Positions 1 to 11,213 of a stretch of DNA of 64,000 bases are shown here, in pieces. The translations under genes and the position numbers were made by a program. Where the stretch lies: the NCBI RefSeq assembly GCF_000346465.2, contig NC_034009.1:13513730-13577729 (forward strand), given 5' to 3'. The notes below the pieces were generated by a model that worked only from the letters and a program-made list of their open reading frames with translations, did not search any database and was not told the DNA's origin. This DNA comes from Prunus persica (taxonomy: Eukaryota > Streptophyta > Magnoliopsida > Rosales > Rosaceae). Positions within the stretch are counted from its first letter, which is position 1, and each line of letters starts with the position of its first letter.

Positions 1-203
1 ATAAACCGTCGTTTGTATTACGTATAATAGACGACGTCTGTTGAAAATCCGTCGTCTATATATGCCAAATACGTCTGTTTTTGATTAAAACCCGTCGTCT
101 CTGTTGTTTATTACTTGCGATTAGATCATTGTATAATCTGCTATAGTGATGGTCATTGCCTGTATTTTCACTTTATTATAGATAATAGGTTATAGTGTCG
201 GAG

Positions 204-2182
204 ATGGATAAGTCATGGATGCACTCGGATAGAAGATCGAAGGCATATGAGTTTGGGGTGGAAGCATTTTTGAACTTTGCTGTAGAAAATCTTCTAACTA
301 CAACACATATCCGTTGTCCATGTGTTAAATGTGTTAATTTGAAGTTGTTTGGGGTTGGAATTATAAGGGATCACTTATACTTTAATGGAATTGACCAAAG
401 CTATAAGAATTGGACATTTCACGGAGAACCTTGGGAAGCAACTACTAATGCTAGCAGAAATGTTGAAGAAGATGATGGCCATAGTAGGTACAGTTTTGTG
501 TCTGAAGAAATTGATATGGATGATAATGATTTTGGTGATTTTGGTTCGGATCCGTATGAGTTTGCCAATGTGATTGGGGATGGAGATCAACCAGTGTACC
601 CTGGTTGTAGAAAGTACACGAAGTTATCGGCATTAGTGAAGTTGTATAATTTGAAGGCAAAACATGGGATGAGTGATGTCTGTTTTACAGAATTATTGAT
701 ACTTCAAGGCGATTTGCTTCCAGAAGGAAATACAATACCAACCTCCATGTATGAGGCTAAAAAGACTTTGTGTGCATTGGGGCTGAGTTATGAGAAAATG
801 CACGCATGCCCCAATGATTGCATCTTGTATAAGAAGGAGTATGAGGATTCAACTAATTGTCCTACTTGTGGTATCTCAAGGTGGAAGGAAGGCAAAGATG
901 CAATCTTGAAAGAGGGTGTGCCAGCGAAGGTGGTGTGGTATTTTCCCCCAATTCCAAGGTTTAAAAGGATGTTTCAATCACATGAGACAGCTAAGAGTTT
1001 GACTTGGTGGCATGTTGCTAGAAAATCAATTGACGGTCAGATGTCTCATCCGGCGGATTCCCCGTCTTGGAAACTTCTTGATGATAAATGGCCTGAGTTT
1101 GGTAATGAGCCGAGAAACTTGAGATTGGCTCTTTCATCTGATGGATTCAATCCCCACAGTTCTCTAAGTAGCAGATATAGTTGTTGGCCGGTTATCTTAG
1201 TTACATATAATCTCCCTCCATGGCTGTGCATGAAACGAAAGTTCATGATGTTAACCTTATTGATTTCCGGTCCTAAACAACCCGGAAATGATATAGACGT
1301 CTACTTGGAGCCTTTGATTGATGATTTAAAATCCTTGTGGGTTGGGATTAGAGGAGTGTATGATGCACATAATGGAGAATACTTTACACTCAGAGCTGCA
1401 TTAATGTGGACAATTAATGATTTCCCCGCCTATGGAAACTTATCTGGTTGTGTTGTTAAAGGATATAAAGCTTGTCCAATATGCGGCGATGATACACCTA
1501 GTCACAGGTTGAAAAATGGCCACAAAATTTGTTACATTGGGCATAGAAAATGGTTACCAATCAATCATCCATATAGGAGGCAACGTGCAGCTTTTAATGG
1601 GAAACCTGAATATGGCATACCTCCAGAGCCATTAACCGGAGAAGAAGTGCTGCATATGGTTGAAAATGGTGACAGAGTTTGTTGGAAGAAGAAATCAATA
1701 TTCTTTGATCTCGAGTATTGGAAATACCTTCCTGTGAGGCATGCCCTAGATGTTATGCACATTGAGAAGAATGTTTGCGATAGTATCATTGGTACATTGC
1801 TGGAGATCCCTGGAAAAAATAAAGATGGGATTGCTGCTCGATTAGATTTATTGAACATGGGGGTCAAAACTGATTTGCAACCCGAGTATGGAGAAAGACG
1901 TACTCGTTTGCCTCCTGGGCCTTGGAATTTGTCAAGAGCAGAGAAGAGAGAGGTTTGCAATTCTTCTATGGTATGAAGGTCCCTGAAGGTATTCTTCAAA
2001 TATTAAAAATCTTGTATTCTGTACAAGATTCAAGACTTCTTGGCCTTTAAATCACATGATTGTCATTACCTTAAATGCAACAATTTGCTCCCTGGTGGCA
2101 AATTCCGTTCTGTTTTGGAGAAAGCCCTGCAAGGGGAAGGCAATAAACTCGTTTTGTGCTTTCTTCTTTCAAGGCTATTTTG
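204..2182 (+). pseudogene. CACTA tnp2 transposase, exon broken by a frameshift before the assembly gap
   Basis: The TNP2-type transposase recognises and moves the element in the nucleus. The exon begins after a TATAG acceptor at 194; the first ATG is 204 (the open frame starts at a GTG at 195). The N-terminal part (MDKSWMHSDRR, then a C-P-C-x-x-C motif near residue 40) fits the Transpos_assoc domain. The rest fits Transposase_21, including HVMHIEKN-like DVMHIEKNVCDS. Compared with the copy at 33558-31486 there are about ten substitutions in 590 residues and one extra Trp codon near 1006. A single T is missing at about 1965, giving a stop at 1976. From there to 2182 further 1-2 base indels accumulate up to the run of N. 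Family membership is certain; whether the breaks are biological or assembly error is open. Confidence 0.85.
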
Positions 2183-2911
2183 NNNNNNNNNNNNNNNNNN
2201 NNNNNNNNNNNNNNNNNNNNNNNNNNNNNNNNNNNNNNNNNNNNNNNNNNNNNNNNNNNNNNNNNNNNNNNNNNNNNNNNNNNNNNNNNNNNNNNNNNNN
2301 NNNNNNNNNNNNNNNNNNNNNNNNNNNNNNNNNNNNNNNNNNNNNNNNNNNNNNNNNNNNNNNNNNNNNNNNNNNNNNNNNNNNNNNNNNNNNNNNNNNN
2401 NNNNNNNNNNNNNNNNNNNNNNNNNNNNNNNNNNNNNNNNNNNNNNNNNNNNNNNNNNNNNNNNNNNNNNNNNNNNNNNNNNNNNNNNNNNNNNNNNNNN
2501 NNNNNNNNNNNNNNNNNNNNNNNNNNNNNNNNNNNNNNNNNNNNNNNNNNNNNNNNNNNNNNNNNNNNNNNNNNNNNNNNNNNNNNNNNNNNNNNNNNNN
2601 NNNNNNNNNNNNNNNNNNNNNNNNNNNNNNNNNNNNNNNNNNNNNNNNNNNNNNNNNNNNNNNNNNNNNNNNNNNNNNNNNNNNNNNNNNNNNNNNNNNN
2701 NNNNNNNNNNNNNNNNNNNNNNNNNNNNNNNNNNNNNNNNNNNNNNNNNNNNNNNNNNNNNNNNNNNNNNNNNNNNNNNNNNNNNNNNNNNNNNNNNNNN
2801 NNNNNNNNNNNNNNNNNNNNNNNNNNNNNNNNNNNNNNNNNNNNNNNNNNNNNNNNNNNNNNNNNNNNNNNNNNNNNNNNNNNNNNNNNNNNNNNNNNNN
2901 NNNNNNNNNNN
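2183..2911. other. Assembly gap (729 N)
   Basis: A run of 729 undetermined bases inside CACTA copy 1. By comparison with other tnp2 genes it should contain the end of the Transposase_21 region and the DUF4218-type domain. Open frames reported across it are meaningless. Confidence 0.99.
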
Positions 2912-3022
2912 AGTTCGTATAACGTCAACGCGACTAAACTGCTAAGCGTGAATAACGTATTTCTCTTTTAATTTTCTTCTTATTTATATGTTAGGATGAA
3001 TTAAGATATGATTAATTTGCAG

Positions 3023-3667
3023 GTTCAAAGTGAAGTTGATGAAGACAATCATGGCGTATCAGAAAATTTAAGGTGGCTAGCAGCTGGTCCAAACATGTCA
3101 GTGCCATTATATAGGAGCTATCTTATTAAAGGTATTAAATTCAATATCAAGGCACAAGATGATGTGCGGACAACTCAAAATAGTGGAGTTTATTTACTTG
3201 CACATACCATGCAAGTTGCTAGTGCCAAGGATAAAAACCCAATTCTCTCAAATATGGGTTTCTATGGTGTCATTCAAGAAATTTGGGACCTTGACTACCA
3301 AAAGTTTACAATCCCAGTCTTTAGGTGTGATTGGATAGATAGTTCTGGTCTTGTAGTCGACGAACTTGGATTTACCCTTGTAGATTTGAGTAAAATTGGA
3401 CATAGGAATGACCAATTTGTTTTGGCTTCTCAAGTCAAACAAATATTTTTTGTTGACGACCCGATGCATCGTGGTTGGTCGGTAGTGTTATCAATGCCTA
3501 GTAGAGAATATAATGATGTTATTGGTGATGAAGTATTAGGTGATGTGATAATTGAGTGTGAGCCATTTACTAGAGGGATGCCAAATGTTGACACATTTGA
3601 TGAACTGGTAGGTGAGTTAGGCGGTCAAAATATTCGAGATGGGTGTGAAGATATATGGATTGAATGA
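3023..3667 (+). CDS. CACTA transposase C-terminal exon (DUF4216-type)
   Basis: This exon begins after the acceptor TTAATTTGCAG (ending 3022) and stops with TGA at 3665-3667. It reads VQSEVDEDNHGVSENLRWLA and continues through NSGVYLLA, YYGV-like FYGVIQEIWDLDY and FRCDWIDSSG to an acidic end. That order (variable-length linker, GV, W-LDY, F-CDW) is typical of the DUF4216 domain found downstream of Transposase_21 and DUF4218 in plant CACTA transposases. It is therefore the last coding exon of the tnp2 gene that starts at 204. The reading frame is open throughout, but the gene as a whole is probably non-functional because of the upstream frameshift and gap. No counterpart of this exon survives in the copy at 31.6-33.6 kb. 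Confidence 0.8.
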   Translation, partial: VQSEVDEDNHGVSENLRWLAAGPNMSVPLYRSYLIKGIKFNIKAQDDVRTTQNSGVYLLAHTMQVASAKDKNPILSNMGFYGVIQEIWDLDYQKFTIPVFRCDWIDSSGLVVDELGFTLVDLSKIGHRNDQFVLASQVKQIFFVDDPMHRGWSVVLSMPSREYNDVIGDEVLGDVIIECEPFTRGMPNVDTFDELVGELGGQNIRDGCEDIWIE

Positions 3668-3739
3668 TGCTTATGTAATTGGCAGTGTATGACATTAATT
3701 TTGTAATATATTGTAATGTGATTTCTTCACTTTCTACGT

Positions 3740-5023
3740 TCAAATAAAACACGACGTTATTGTGAATCAGTTATTCAGCATATTTACCGACGTCTTAAAG
3801 CAACGTAACAATGAAGAACCACGACGCTATTGTGAAGCAATTATTCAGGATATCACGTCGGTGAAGGATAAAGAACCGCCATGTAATTCAAAATAACACG
3901 ACTCCAATCCCATAATACCGACGTCTAAAAAACGAGATATGTAATCTGAACGTTAAAAAATACGACGTCATCATACATTTTCCACGTCGCAAGTTCTTTT
4001 ATAAACGAAGAGGAACGAAATTAATTCCGACGGAAATTCATTATAACCGCCGTCTAATAACAATTAAACGACGTTATTTGTAATACGGCTCCCATCATAA
4101 TCTACGCCGTCTATATGTTCTGTAATACGGCTCTCATTTATTTGGAACCGACGTTGTTTAGACGTTCAACGTCGTCTATATTATTAAGTGCGTCGTGAGT
4201 AATGAATACATATAAATACAACGTCGACTATATAAATGTATACGTCGTAAATAATGACACTGACAACTATTTCCACGTCATCTTTTTTAGATAAAATCGA
4301 AGTGGAAAATTTATTTCACGACGGTTTTTTGTAAATAAGAGACGTTGTAGAACTTTAGCAGACTAAACACGTCTGTTTTTATTGTTTTCCGACGTTGTTG
4401 TATTTAACAACGTCTAATATTTATGGTCGTTGTTTGTTTCTGAAAATAGGACGTATAAATTTTTTAATACGACTCTCATATATTTGTAACTGACGTTGTT
4501 TAGTTTTTCAACGTCTACTATAGAAACACATACGTCGTAAATAATGACACTGACAACTATTTCCACGTCATCTTTTATCAAAAAATCGAAGTGGAAAATT
4601 AATTGTACGACGGTTGTGTTTATATGTGCGACGTAGTAGGTATCAATAACGTCGTCTTCTAATGTATTTAAAGACGTCATATTTTTTATTGTCGTGAAAA
4701 TTATATTTAACGTCGGCGTATTTTTATTGTCGTCGTTGTATGTCTATCTTGCGGCCTTGTTCTCTTAATATGTGTCATATTTTCCCTTTTTAACGACGGT
4801 CTTTTTAGAGAATTGGTCGTCTATTATCATCATCGATTGCTTTTTTTAGATCTTTTGCAGTACAAAGACGTCGTTTTGTATTTTTTGATGACGTTGTATT
4901 GTTTAACAACGACGGTTATTTAGCGTCGTGGTTTATGAGGGAAAAGATGACGGTGGATTCCACGACCATTGAAAAACCAAATACACGACGGTGATTTACC
5001 GTCGTCTTTTTGCTTTTTTGTAG
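3740..5023. repeat. CACTA 3' subterminal repeat region (CGACGG/ACGTCG)
   Basis: About 1.3 kb of AT-rich DNA dotted with CGACGG, ACGACG, CGTCGT and GACGTCG words every 15-35 bp in both orientations. In CACTA elements such subterminal repeats bind the TnpA-type protein (known for the class; inferred here). A block of about 150-200 bp is directly duplicated: 4123-4325 and 4467-4615 share TCGTAAATAATGACACTGAC and CTATTTCCACGTCATCTTTT. The last 40 bp carry an inverted pair, ACGACGGT (near 4985) and ACCGTCGT (near 4998), able to form a hairpin beside the terminus. Confidence 0.85.
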
Positions 5024-5034
5024 ATATACATAGT

Positions 5035-6138
5035 GCTTTCATTTGCCACATCAAAAGAATTGGAAAACTGGGTACCTTCTTCATTTGTCCCACACAAAGG
5101 GTCTAGTTCGACATCAAGGAGACTGAAAGAGAAACATATCCACCAAGAGTCGGCTCCTCCAGCAACCACAAAGTGAAAGAAACCAAAGGCCAAAGTGTTT
5201 CATTCAGCTAATAGCTTGTATACCTCAAACGCCAAAGTCTTACCTGCAGATAATCTACTACATTAACTGAACCAAACAAAATAGATCACCTCAGTTGCAA
5301 CCACTACCACGTCTCTAGAATTGTATTTGGAACAAAAATTAGAGCAGTTTCGAGAGAGAAGATTCTTACCTGATGCTCTGCCAAAGGGGGAATTCTGGAC
5401 CCCCAACTCCCATAAGTTAGAACAAAATAGGAGAAGAAATCGAAACAACTATAAAGAACAGAAAAAAACGGAAGATAAAAAATATAATGAAGAACTCATT
5501 TGTGAAAATTGGCGAAGAAGTTTTGATTATGCAGTTGACATTTGGAACTGCTACAGTTACGAAGAAATAGCAGCAGTTATGTGGAAATAGAACTCCAAGT
5601 CTAACGTGTGCTTTTCTTTTCTTTTCTTTTCTTATTCCTTATTCCTGATGCTTCCCCACCCTTCTCTCTGTTTTGAGTCTCTACTGCGCTGCTTTTTCCT
5701 CCAGCAAATGACCCACCCCATATCTTTTTCTAAAGTCAGCTTTCATCCTTTGTAAAAATGCAATAGATATCTGTTTGCCAACGACACAGTACGCAGCAAA
5801 TCCTTTAAAACACACTTAGATGCATACAAAGGAGGAGTTAAACTAATTAAATCGAAAAATTGAAAAAGAAAAATAATAATAAATATCTTGTAGATACTCT
5901 AAGATAGGGAAGTCTTCCCCTGCTTCTTCTGACAAAAGAAAAGAGATAAACTTCAACAAAGGTGGAGGAATTCATTGTGTGGAAGAAGACGGAGGGCATG
6001 AATGGATGAATGAATTAGTGTTAGCATAATCAAATTAAACCGCAAGGCCCTGTTTTAAAGATAAAGAGAGACATCAATGCAATGCAATCAAACTTGAGGA
6101 GAAGGGAAAAGAATTAAAAATCAAAATCAAATCAAGAC
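5035..6138. other. Unassigned sequence between CACTA copy 1 and Harbinger copy 1
   Basis: About 1.1 kb without a recognisable gene. Short open frames at 4996-5193 (minus) and 5321-5590 (plus) match no family I know. TTACCTGATGCTCTGCC near 5370 looks like a minus-strand splice donor, so a remnant of a host exon is possible. A (CTTTT) tract lies at about 5610-5632. The 3' edge (ATCAAGACTAA) is the target site of Harbinger copy 1. Confidence 0.4.
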
Positions 6139-6537
6139 TAAGAGCATCTCCACCCATAAGGGCTAAGTCTAGGCAAGGGCAAGCAAGGGCTGCCACTATT
6201 CACGTAAATAGTGTCAGCCTTGCCATTTGTGGTTCCACCCATGAGAGCTAAGTCTAAGGAAAATATTATTCATTGTACTTTATTTCCTATTTTTTTTATA
6301 CTTTAAATCATTAATTTTGATAATCTTTTGTAATTAAATTTTAGGATAAGATTTTTGGTTGTCACGTGTCCATTATTTTTCAGAAAAGATTTTCGGATGA
6401 GAATCTCGGTTGCCACATGTCTTATTCAAGATAAAATTTTCGGATATTCATTAAAAAAAATTATAATCTCAAATTTCAGATAAGATTTTCACCCTCTAAA
6501 ATTGTGTCACTTGTCATCTCTATCTTATGAATCCCTC

Positions 6538-6544
6538 TATAAAA
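6538..6544 (+). promoter_or_regulatory. TATA box of Harbinger copy 1 transposase
   Basis: TATAAAA in the context CCCTCTATAAAACAACACC, about 85 bp before the ATG at 6628. The same sequence and spacing occur in copy 2. A single G-box CACGTG lies upstream at 6363-6368. Confidence 0.6.
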
Positions 6545-6627
6545 CAACACCATCAACTCATACCTCTCACACCATCTCTTATCTATTCCTTCATTTCTCA
6601 AATTTTACAAAACACATTCTACTTTCA

Positions 6628-7984
6628 ATGTCAAACTTCAGGAGGATGTTGGAGAGGCAACAAAAAGAAAGGGAAGAAATCTGGCATAGACGTACTGATG
6701 AAGATCGGGACGCCGATGAAAAAGAGGAACAAATGCTTGCAGCAGCGGTGTGTATGCTTAATCAATCAAGGGAACACCGCCATTGTCGTGCCCCAAATGT
6801 GGACAAGCGTAGGGAGTCTCGAGGTAAGAATCTCTTGGAAGATTACTTTATCCCAAATTCGTTATATCCTGTTTCTAAGTTTCAAGAGAGATATAGAATG
6901 CAGCCACATTTGTTCCAAAAAATCATGCATAATATTTGTAATTACGACACATACTTCATTCAAAAACATGATGCTGTTGGAGTTTTGGTCTTATCCCGGA
7001 GCAAAAAAGTATAGTTGCTTTGCGGATACTTGCTTATAGGGCATCTACAGAGCAGATAGATGAGATTGCAAGGATGGAAAAATCAACTATCCTAGAGTGC
7101 TTGGTGAGATTCTGTGATGCAGTGGAAAATTTGTACACGAGGGAGTACCTTCGCAAACCCATGTCGAGAGACCTGCAAAGGCTTCTACAAAACGCTAAGG
7201 CTCGAGGTTTCCCAGGAATGATTGGAAGCATCGATTGCATGCATTGACAGTGGAAGAATTGTCCTACTGCTTGACAAGGAGAGTACGGGAATCGGAAAGG
7301 CTAAAAAAGTATAATTTTGGAGGCTGTAGCTTCATTCGACTATTGGGTTTGGCATGCCTTCTTCGGGGTTGCTGGATCTTAGAATGACCTCAATGTCCTT
7401 GGTTAATCCTCGGTGTTTGACGAGGTATTGCGAGGTCATTCCCCCAGGTCACATACCAAATCAACAATACTGTATATTCTGGTGCGTACTACATTACTGA
7501 CGGAATTTATCCTAGGTGGACGACATTCGTGAAAACAATTCCGAATCCCCAATCCGAGAAGGAAACAAGCTTTGCTTCCTTTCAAGAAGGTTACAGGAAA
7601 GACGTGGAAAGGTGTTTGGGTATCTTGCAAGCTCGTTGGGCAATTATTAGGGGTGCTGCTCGGATGCTAGATGAGGAGGTACTGCGGAGTATTATGATGA
7701 CTTGCATCATTCTCCACAACATGATTGTGGAAGATGAGTGTGACTACGATGCTCTAGAGGTGTTTGAACCCGATCTCATGAACACAGCGTTGACAAGAAT
7801 ATATGAAAGTCTGATGGGACCAAATGGACAACCAATGGAGTCCGAACCGTTAGTTCGGGATGGTCGATACAACAACCCCATGATTGATCGTTATCAAGAA
7901 ATGCAATCTTTATATGTTCACGAGAGACGTCAACTTGACTTGATCGAGCACTTGTGGGAGATGAAAGGCAATCATAGTGGATGA
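6628..7984 (+). pseudogene. PIF/Harbinger transposase (DDE_Tnp_4 type), broken
   Basis: DDE transposase of the plant PIF/Harbinger family. The ATG at 6628 (MSNFRRMLERQQ) corresponds to the start used in copy 2. One G is missing at about 6987, giving a stop at 7014. Further in-frame stops appear in the conserved core at about 7245, 7275, 7300, 7380 and 7404. The remaining pieces still show the catalytic signatures: IDCMH (first Asp), a GVAGS-NDLNVLG stretch (second Asp) and DVERCLGILQARW (Glu). The last 150 codons (7529-7984) are open. With several nonsense and frameshift lesions this copy cannot make transposase, yet it keeps the acidic third residue that copy 2 lacks. Confidence 0.88.
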
Positions 7985-8275
7985 AGTAAAGATTAGTGCT
8001 TTGTTTGGAATTATGCTTTGTTTTTAATTATGCTTTATTTTGTGTGTGGTGTTTTTTGGAATTATGCTTTTAAGTATGGCTTGTTTTGTGTGTTGTTTGC
8101 AATAAATTAAGGTGTGTTTTTAATTAATCTTTGTTTTGATGCTCAAATATTTTTAATAAATAGTCATATTATTTAATATTTTTTTTATTGAATAAAAAGG
8201 AAACAATACAACAAATTAAAGGATAATACAACAATACGACAAATACAACATATGGCAAAGGTGTTTCAATACAAC

Positions 8276-9352
8276 CTAATGGTTTTCATCATTTAACCAA
8301 TCCGTATTGCTAGGTCCGTCATCATGGAAAAGTTTTCTTCTCATCACATCCCTTCGTGTGAGCTTCCAATAGGCCTTTGTTTCATGAGACATATGGCTCG
8401 TATCCATGGCCATGATTTTCATCTCTATATCATCCATGTCTTTTTCTTGTGCCTGCTGTTGTTGAATTGCAAATGCTTCCTCTCGTGCCTTGTCCGCTTC
8501 ATCTCTTTTCAAGTCTCACTCAATTCTTAGTGAGGTGTTCTTAGCTATTTGCTCCAACAATTGTACACATTCATTATTCGAAGTGCTCCCTCTCTTGGTC
8601 TTTGCCGCCTTTCTCCCAATAGCTTTCGGCGGACGCGGGAGTGGAAACTCCGTTTCCATTAGGGAGTCCAATGGCGAATCGGTTGATGGCAAATCGTGGA
8701 GTGGCATCTCATTCAACACAACAGGCGGACCGGTGGGAATAATTTTGAATCTCGAACAATCCTTCACAACTTCTCAACATTGAAAATGCACGAAACTTTT
8801 TTTGCCTTGCCGCATGGCACCGAACCATATTTGTGCTTGTATGATCTATTAAAAATAAATAATTAGAAGTGCAAGAAAAAAAAAATATTATGCAAGAAAA
8901 TATAAACTATTTTGAAATGCAAGAATAAAATTGATTATGCAAGAAAATATGGACAAATTGGAAATGCAAAAAGAAAAAAAAAGATTATGCAAGAAAAAGA
9001 AATATAATATGCAATAAAAAAAAGTTACATTAAATTGATTAAAATGGAAATTATAAATATTTTACCTCATCGGATATTTTTGACTGCTTCGAATGTTCTC
9101 CATTGCTTTTGTCAAGGTATTTCTCCATTTCCCTAACGCTTTATTCAGAAGTTTCCATCTACTAGACAAGGCCATTTTGGTCCGACTGGAACCCAATCTT
9201 TGACAAAATTCTCCATGAATTTTGCTCCACATATGATGGAACTTCATCTCATTGCCCGTGATAGGGTCATGACTAACGTTCACCCAAGACTGACACAACG
9301 CAATATCTTCCTGAGTTGTCCACGAGCCTCTGGCTTCGACAGAATATGCCAT
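8276..9352 (-). pseudogene. PIF/Harbinger ORF2 (Myb/SANT-like, NAM-associated), broken
   Basis: The second gene of the element is normally a DNA-binding partner that helps the transposase act (known for PIF/Harbinger). Exon 1 runs 9352-9066 and encodes a SANT/trihelix-like domain: GSWTTQEDIALCQSWVNVS, MWSKIHGEFCQR, SSRWKLLNKALGKW. A GTAAAA donor at 9065 begins an intron of about 210 bp rich in TTGCATAATC words. Exon 2 (about 8850-8276) encodes the acidic/basic NAM-associated region ending NTDWLNDENH. Lesions: a missing base at the end of exon 1, a TGA within FQC-EVV at about 8780, and another stop after NTSLRIE at about 8514. The gene faces the transposase tail to tail. Confidence 0.8.
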
Positions 9353-9381
9353 TTGTTTTTTTTTTTTTTTTTTATACAAAT

Positions 9382-9599
9382 GGAAAGTAGTAGAAAAATG
9401 TGAGTGAAGAGTAAAAAATATTGAAAGGAGAAGAGTTTGTATGGAGAATTGGTGTGGAAAGTAGTATAAAAATGTGAGTGGAGAGTAAAAAATATTGGAA
9501 GGAGAAGAGTTTGTATGGAGAATTGGTGTGGAAAGTGAATAATGTGAGTGGAGAGTAAAAAATATTGGATTGAGAAGAAATTGTATGAAGATTTGGTGT
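9382..9599 (-). repeat. Three tandem copies of a 70-74 bp unit upstream of Harbinger ORF2
   Basis: Units at 9382-9455, 9456-9529 and 9530-9599 each begin GGAAAGT and contain GTGAGTGGAGAGTAAAAAAT. They lie between the ORF2 start (9352) and its TATA box (TATAAATACC read on the minus strand, about 9621-9630), so they form the 5' leader. Copy 2 has only about two units (27560-27715). Confidence 0.85.
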
Positions 9600-10088
9600 G
9601 GAAAGTAAATAAAATGGTTTGGTATTTATAGGGAAAAAATACATAATTTTTTGGTATTTTTAAAAAAAAATTTCAGATTTTTTTCGATTTTTTGTTGTAA
9701 TTTTTTTAGCCAAAAAAAAGGAGGACTGTCGGATTTCTCGAAAAAAAAAACATATCAGAGCGTCCCAGTTGCGACACGTGGGACATGCCCGTTGGATTCT
9801 ATCAGCGCTGACGTTAGCGAGCGGAAGTCAAATTTTTTTTACCGTTAGCATGTGAGTTTCACGCACCAACGGTAAAAAAAATTTGAATTACCATGCGCTG
9901 ACGTTAGCGTGACATCAGCGTTGACATCACAGCCCTCGGGCCGAAGCCCAGGCGAAACCTGCCCTTGAGCTTGCCCGAGCTGGTGGGACTCATCGATTGC
10001 CCTGACCTCCTCTCTCACGCTGGAGCTGGAATGGGCTTGCCCGGGGGGCCTTTTGCCCGGTTTCATTGCAGCGCTGGAGCTGCTCTAA

Positions 10089-10261
10089 ATAGAATTAAAA
10101 ATCCAAAACATACTGAAGAATTTAATGTCAAGCAACTTGTTGCCAAGTATCTTCACAGGTCTTCCTTGCACAGAAAAACTAAAGTCATTGACAGGAAAAT
10201 AAAGAAAACCATTTGGCGAACCAAAAACAAAACCAAAATGAGAGAGAACTAAAAAAAAACC

Positions 10262-10312
<51 letters not shown>

Positions 10313-10470
10313 TTCATACCATTCACATCAAACACATCAAATCTAAATGCTCTTCATTGGTGCTCTGGAGAAAGAACAAATATAATCAAAAATTAGAGAT
10401 AGTAAACAGATCAAACCTAAATGCTTTCTACATTTATGCTTTGCAGGAAATAAAAATAAAAATAAAATTA

Positions 10471-10523
<53 letters not shown>

Positions 10524-10927
10524 ACCCCTAACATCTTGATGCTCTGCAGAAAGAAGATTCATTGAAGCAAAAAAAGTGAAAGGAACTGCTGTGTAATGGC
10601 ATGAGGATGTTAGGTTGTGTGGGAAATGTTAAAACTGACATGAACTGTAGTGGATTTGAGTTGGTTTTTCAATTTGTTTTTTAATTTGTCTCTGCGTTCT
10701 TCAGTTCCTCTTTTCTAGGCAACCCTTGTTCGTGGGTTAAACCGTTCTTCACCCTTCCCCTATGGTAGAACAGCACGACTCTTTTGTTCTTTTTCTTTCT
10801 TTTTATTAAGTCAGTGGTGTTTTACTATCTCACCATTTTGACAAAGGGTATTTTCGAGATTTTTGAATATTTAACCATTCTCTTCCTTTATATATATATA
10901 TGGATGTATGGCATGACAACAATCCAT
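10089..10927. other. Spacer with two (GA)n microsatellites
   Basis: The segment between Harbinger copy 1 and the PPR1 homology block. It holds (GA)n tracts at about 10267-10311 and 10474-10517 within a weak direct duplication (both follow A-rich, AAATAAAA or CCAAAAA-like leaders). A TATATATATATAT tract at 10889-10902 precedes the PPR-related sequence. No gene is recognised. Confidence 0.6.
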
Positions 10928-11213
10928 CTTCCCTGAAATTGAAGCAACTAAACCCTCTCACTTACTCTTCTTGTGGCGGCGGTTTTTCTTGTGGTGGTGA
11001 CGGCGACTTGTTTTGTTTAGGGTTAGATGTTGGGTTTTTTGTATTTTGTGGGCTTTTGTTGTTTTGGGCCTCCTATTTTGCTATTTTGGGTTTTGTTTTA
11101 TTTTGTTATGTTTGAGTCCTTGTTCTTCTTTTTGTTAGTTTTTTGGCAAACAAATTTCATTCATTTCGACCAAAAAAATCGTGAATTGCTTGCTCTGCCT
11201 TAGGAGCTGGTCG
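10928..11213 (+). promoter_or_regulatory. PPR1 5' region, with the empty site for Harbinger copy 2
   Basis: Homologous to the upstream sequence of PPR3, which is split there by Harbinger copy 2. The unbroken target is the TTA at 11023-11025 in GTTTAGGGTTAGATGTTGGG. In the PPR3 copy the two halves, GTTTAGGGTTA and TTAGGTGTTGGGG, lie 4 kb apart on either side of the element. CT-rich and CTTCTTGTGGCGGCGG-type leader sequence suggests a 5' untranslated region. Confidence 0.75.

Larger units (their letters stand above)
1..5034 (+). mobile_element. CACTA (En/Spm) transposon, right-hand portion, copy 1
   Basis: CACTA DNA transposon cut by the left window edge. In order it holds the end of a 5' intron rich in CGTCGT repeats (1-194), a tnp2-type transposase exon (from 204), an assembly gap, an exon for the DUF4216-type domain (3023-3667), and 1.3 kb of short repeats (3740-5023). 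The right end reads CTTTTTGCTTTTTTGTAG at 5006-5023. This resembles the intact CACTA terminus at 42833, but the last TAGTG is displaced: ATATACATAGTG follows (to 5034), so the terminal inverted repeat is damaged and no target duplication can be verified. The coding part is nearly identical to the minus-strand copy at 31.6-33.6 kb, so both belong to one family. Confidence 0.85.
6142..10085. mobile_element. PIF/Harbinger transposon, copy 1 (decayed)
   Basis: A complete element of 3944 bp. It is bounded by TAA duplications (6139-6141 and 10086-10088) and imperfect terminal inverted repeats: GAGCATCTCCACC at the left and, read inwards from the right, GAGCAGCTCCAGC. A 3-bp TAA/TTA target duplication and G-rich short inverted repeats are the signature of this superfamily. 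It carries two genes pointing at each other: a transposase (plus, 6628-7984) and a Myb/SANT-like second ORF (minus, 9352-8276). The right 300 bp are GC-rich, the left end AT-rich. Both genes are broken. Copy 2 at 27184-31240 is a close relative in the opposite orientation. Confidence 0.93.

Noticed and set aside
195..203. tnp2 start at 195
   Set aside because: The codon is GTG directly after a splice acceptor; the first ATG is 204.
2040..2971. Long open frames across 2183-2911
   Set aside because: They consist almost entirely of undetermined bases and have no meaning.
9651..10252. Open frames in the GC-rich right end of Harbinger copy 1
   Set aside because: They lie in terminal non-coding sequence and are not conserved with copy 2.
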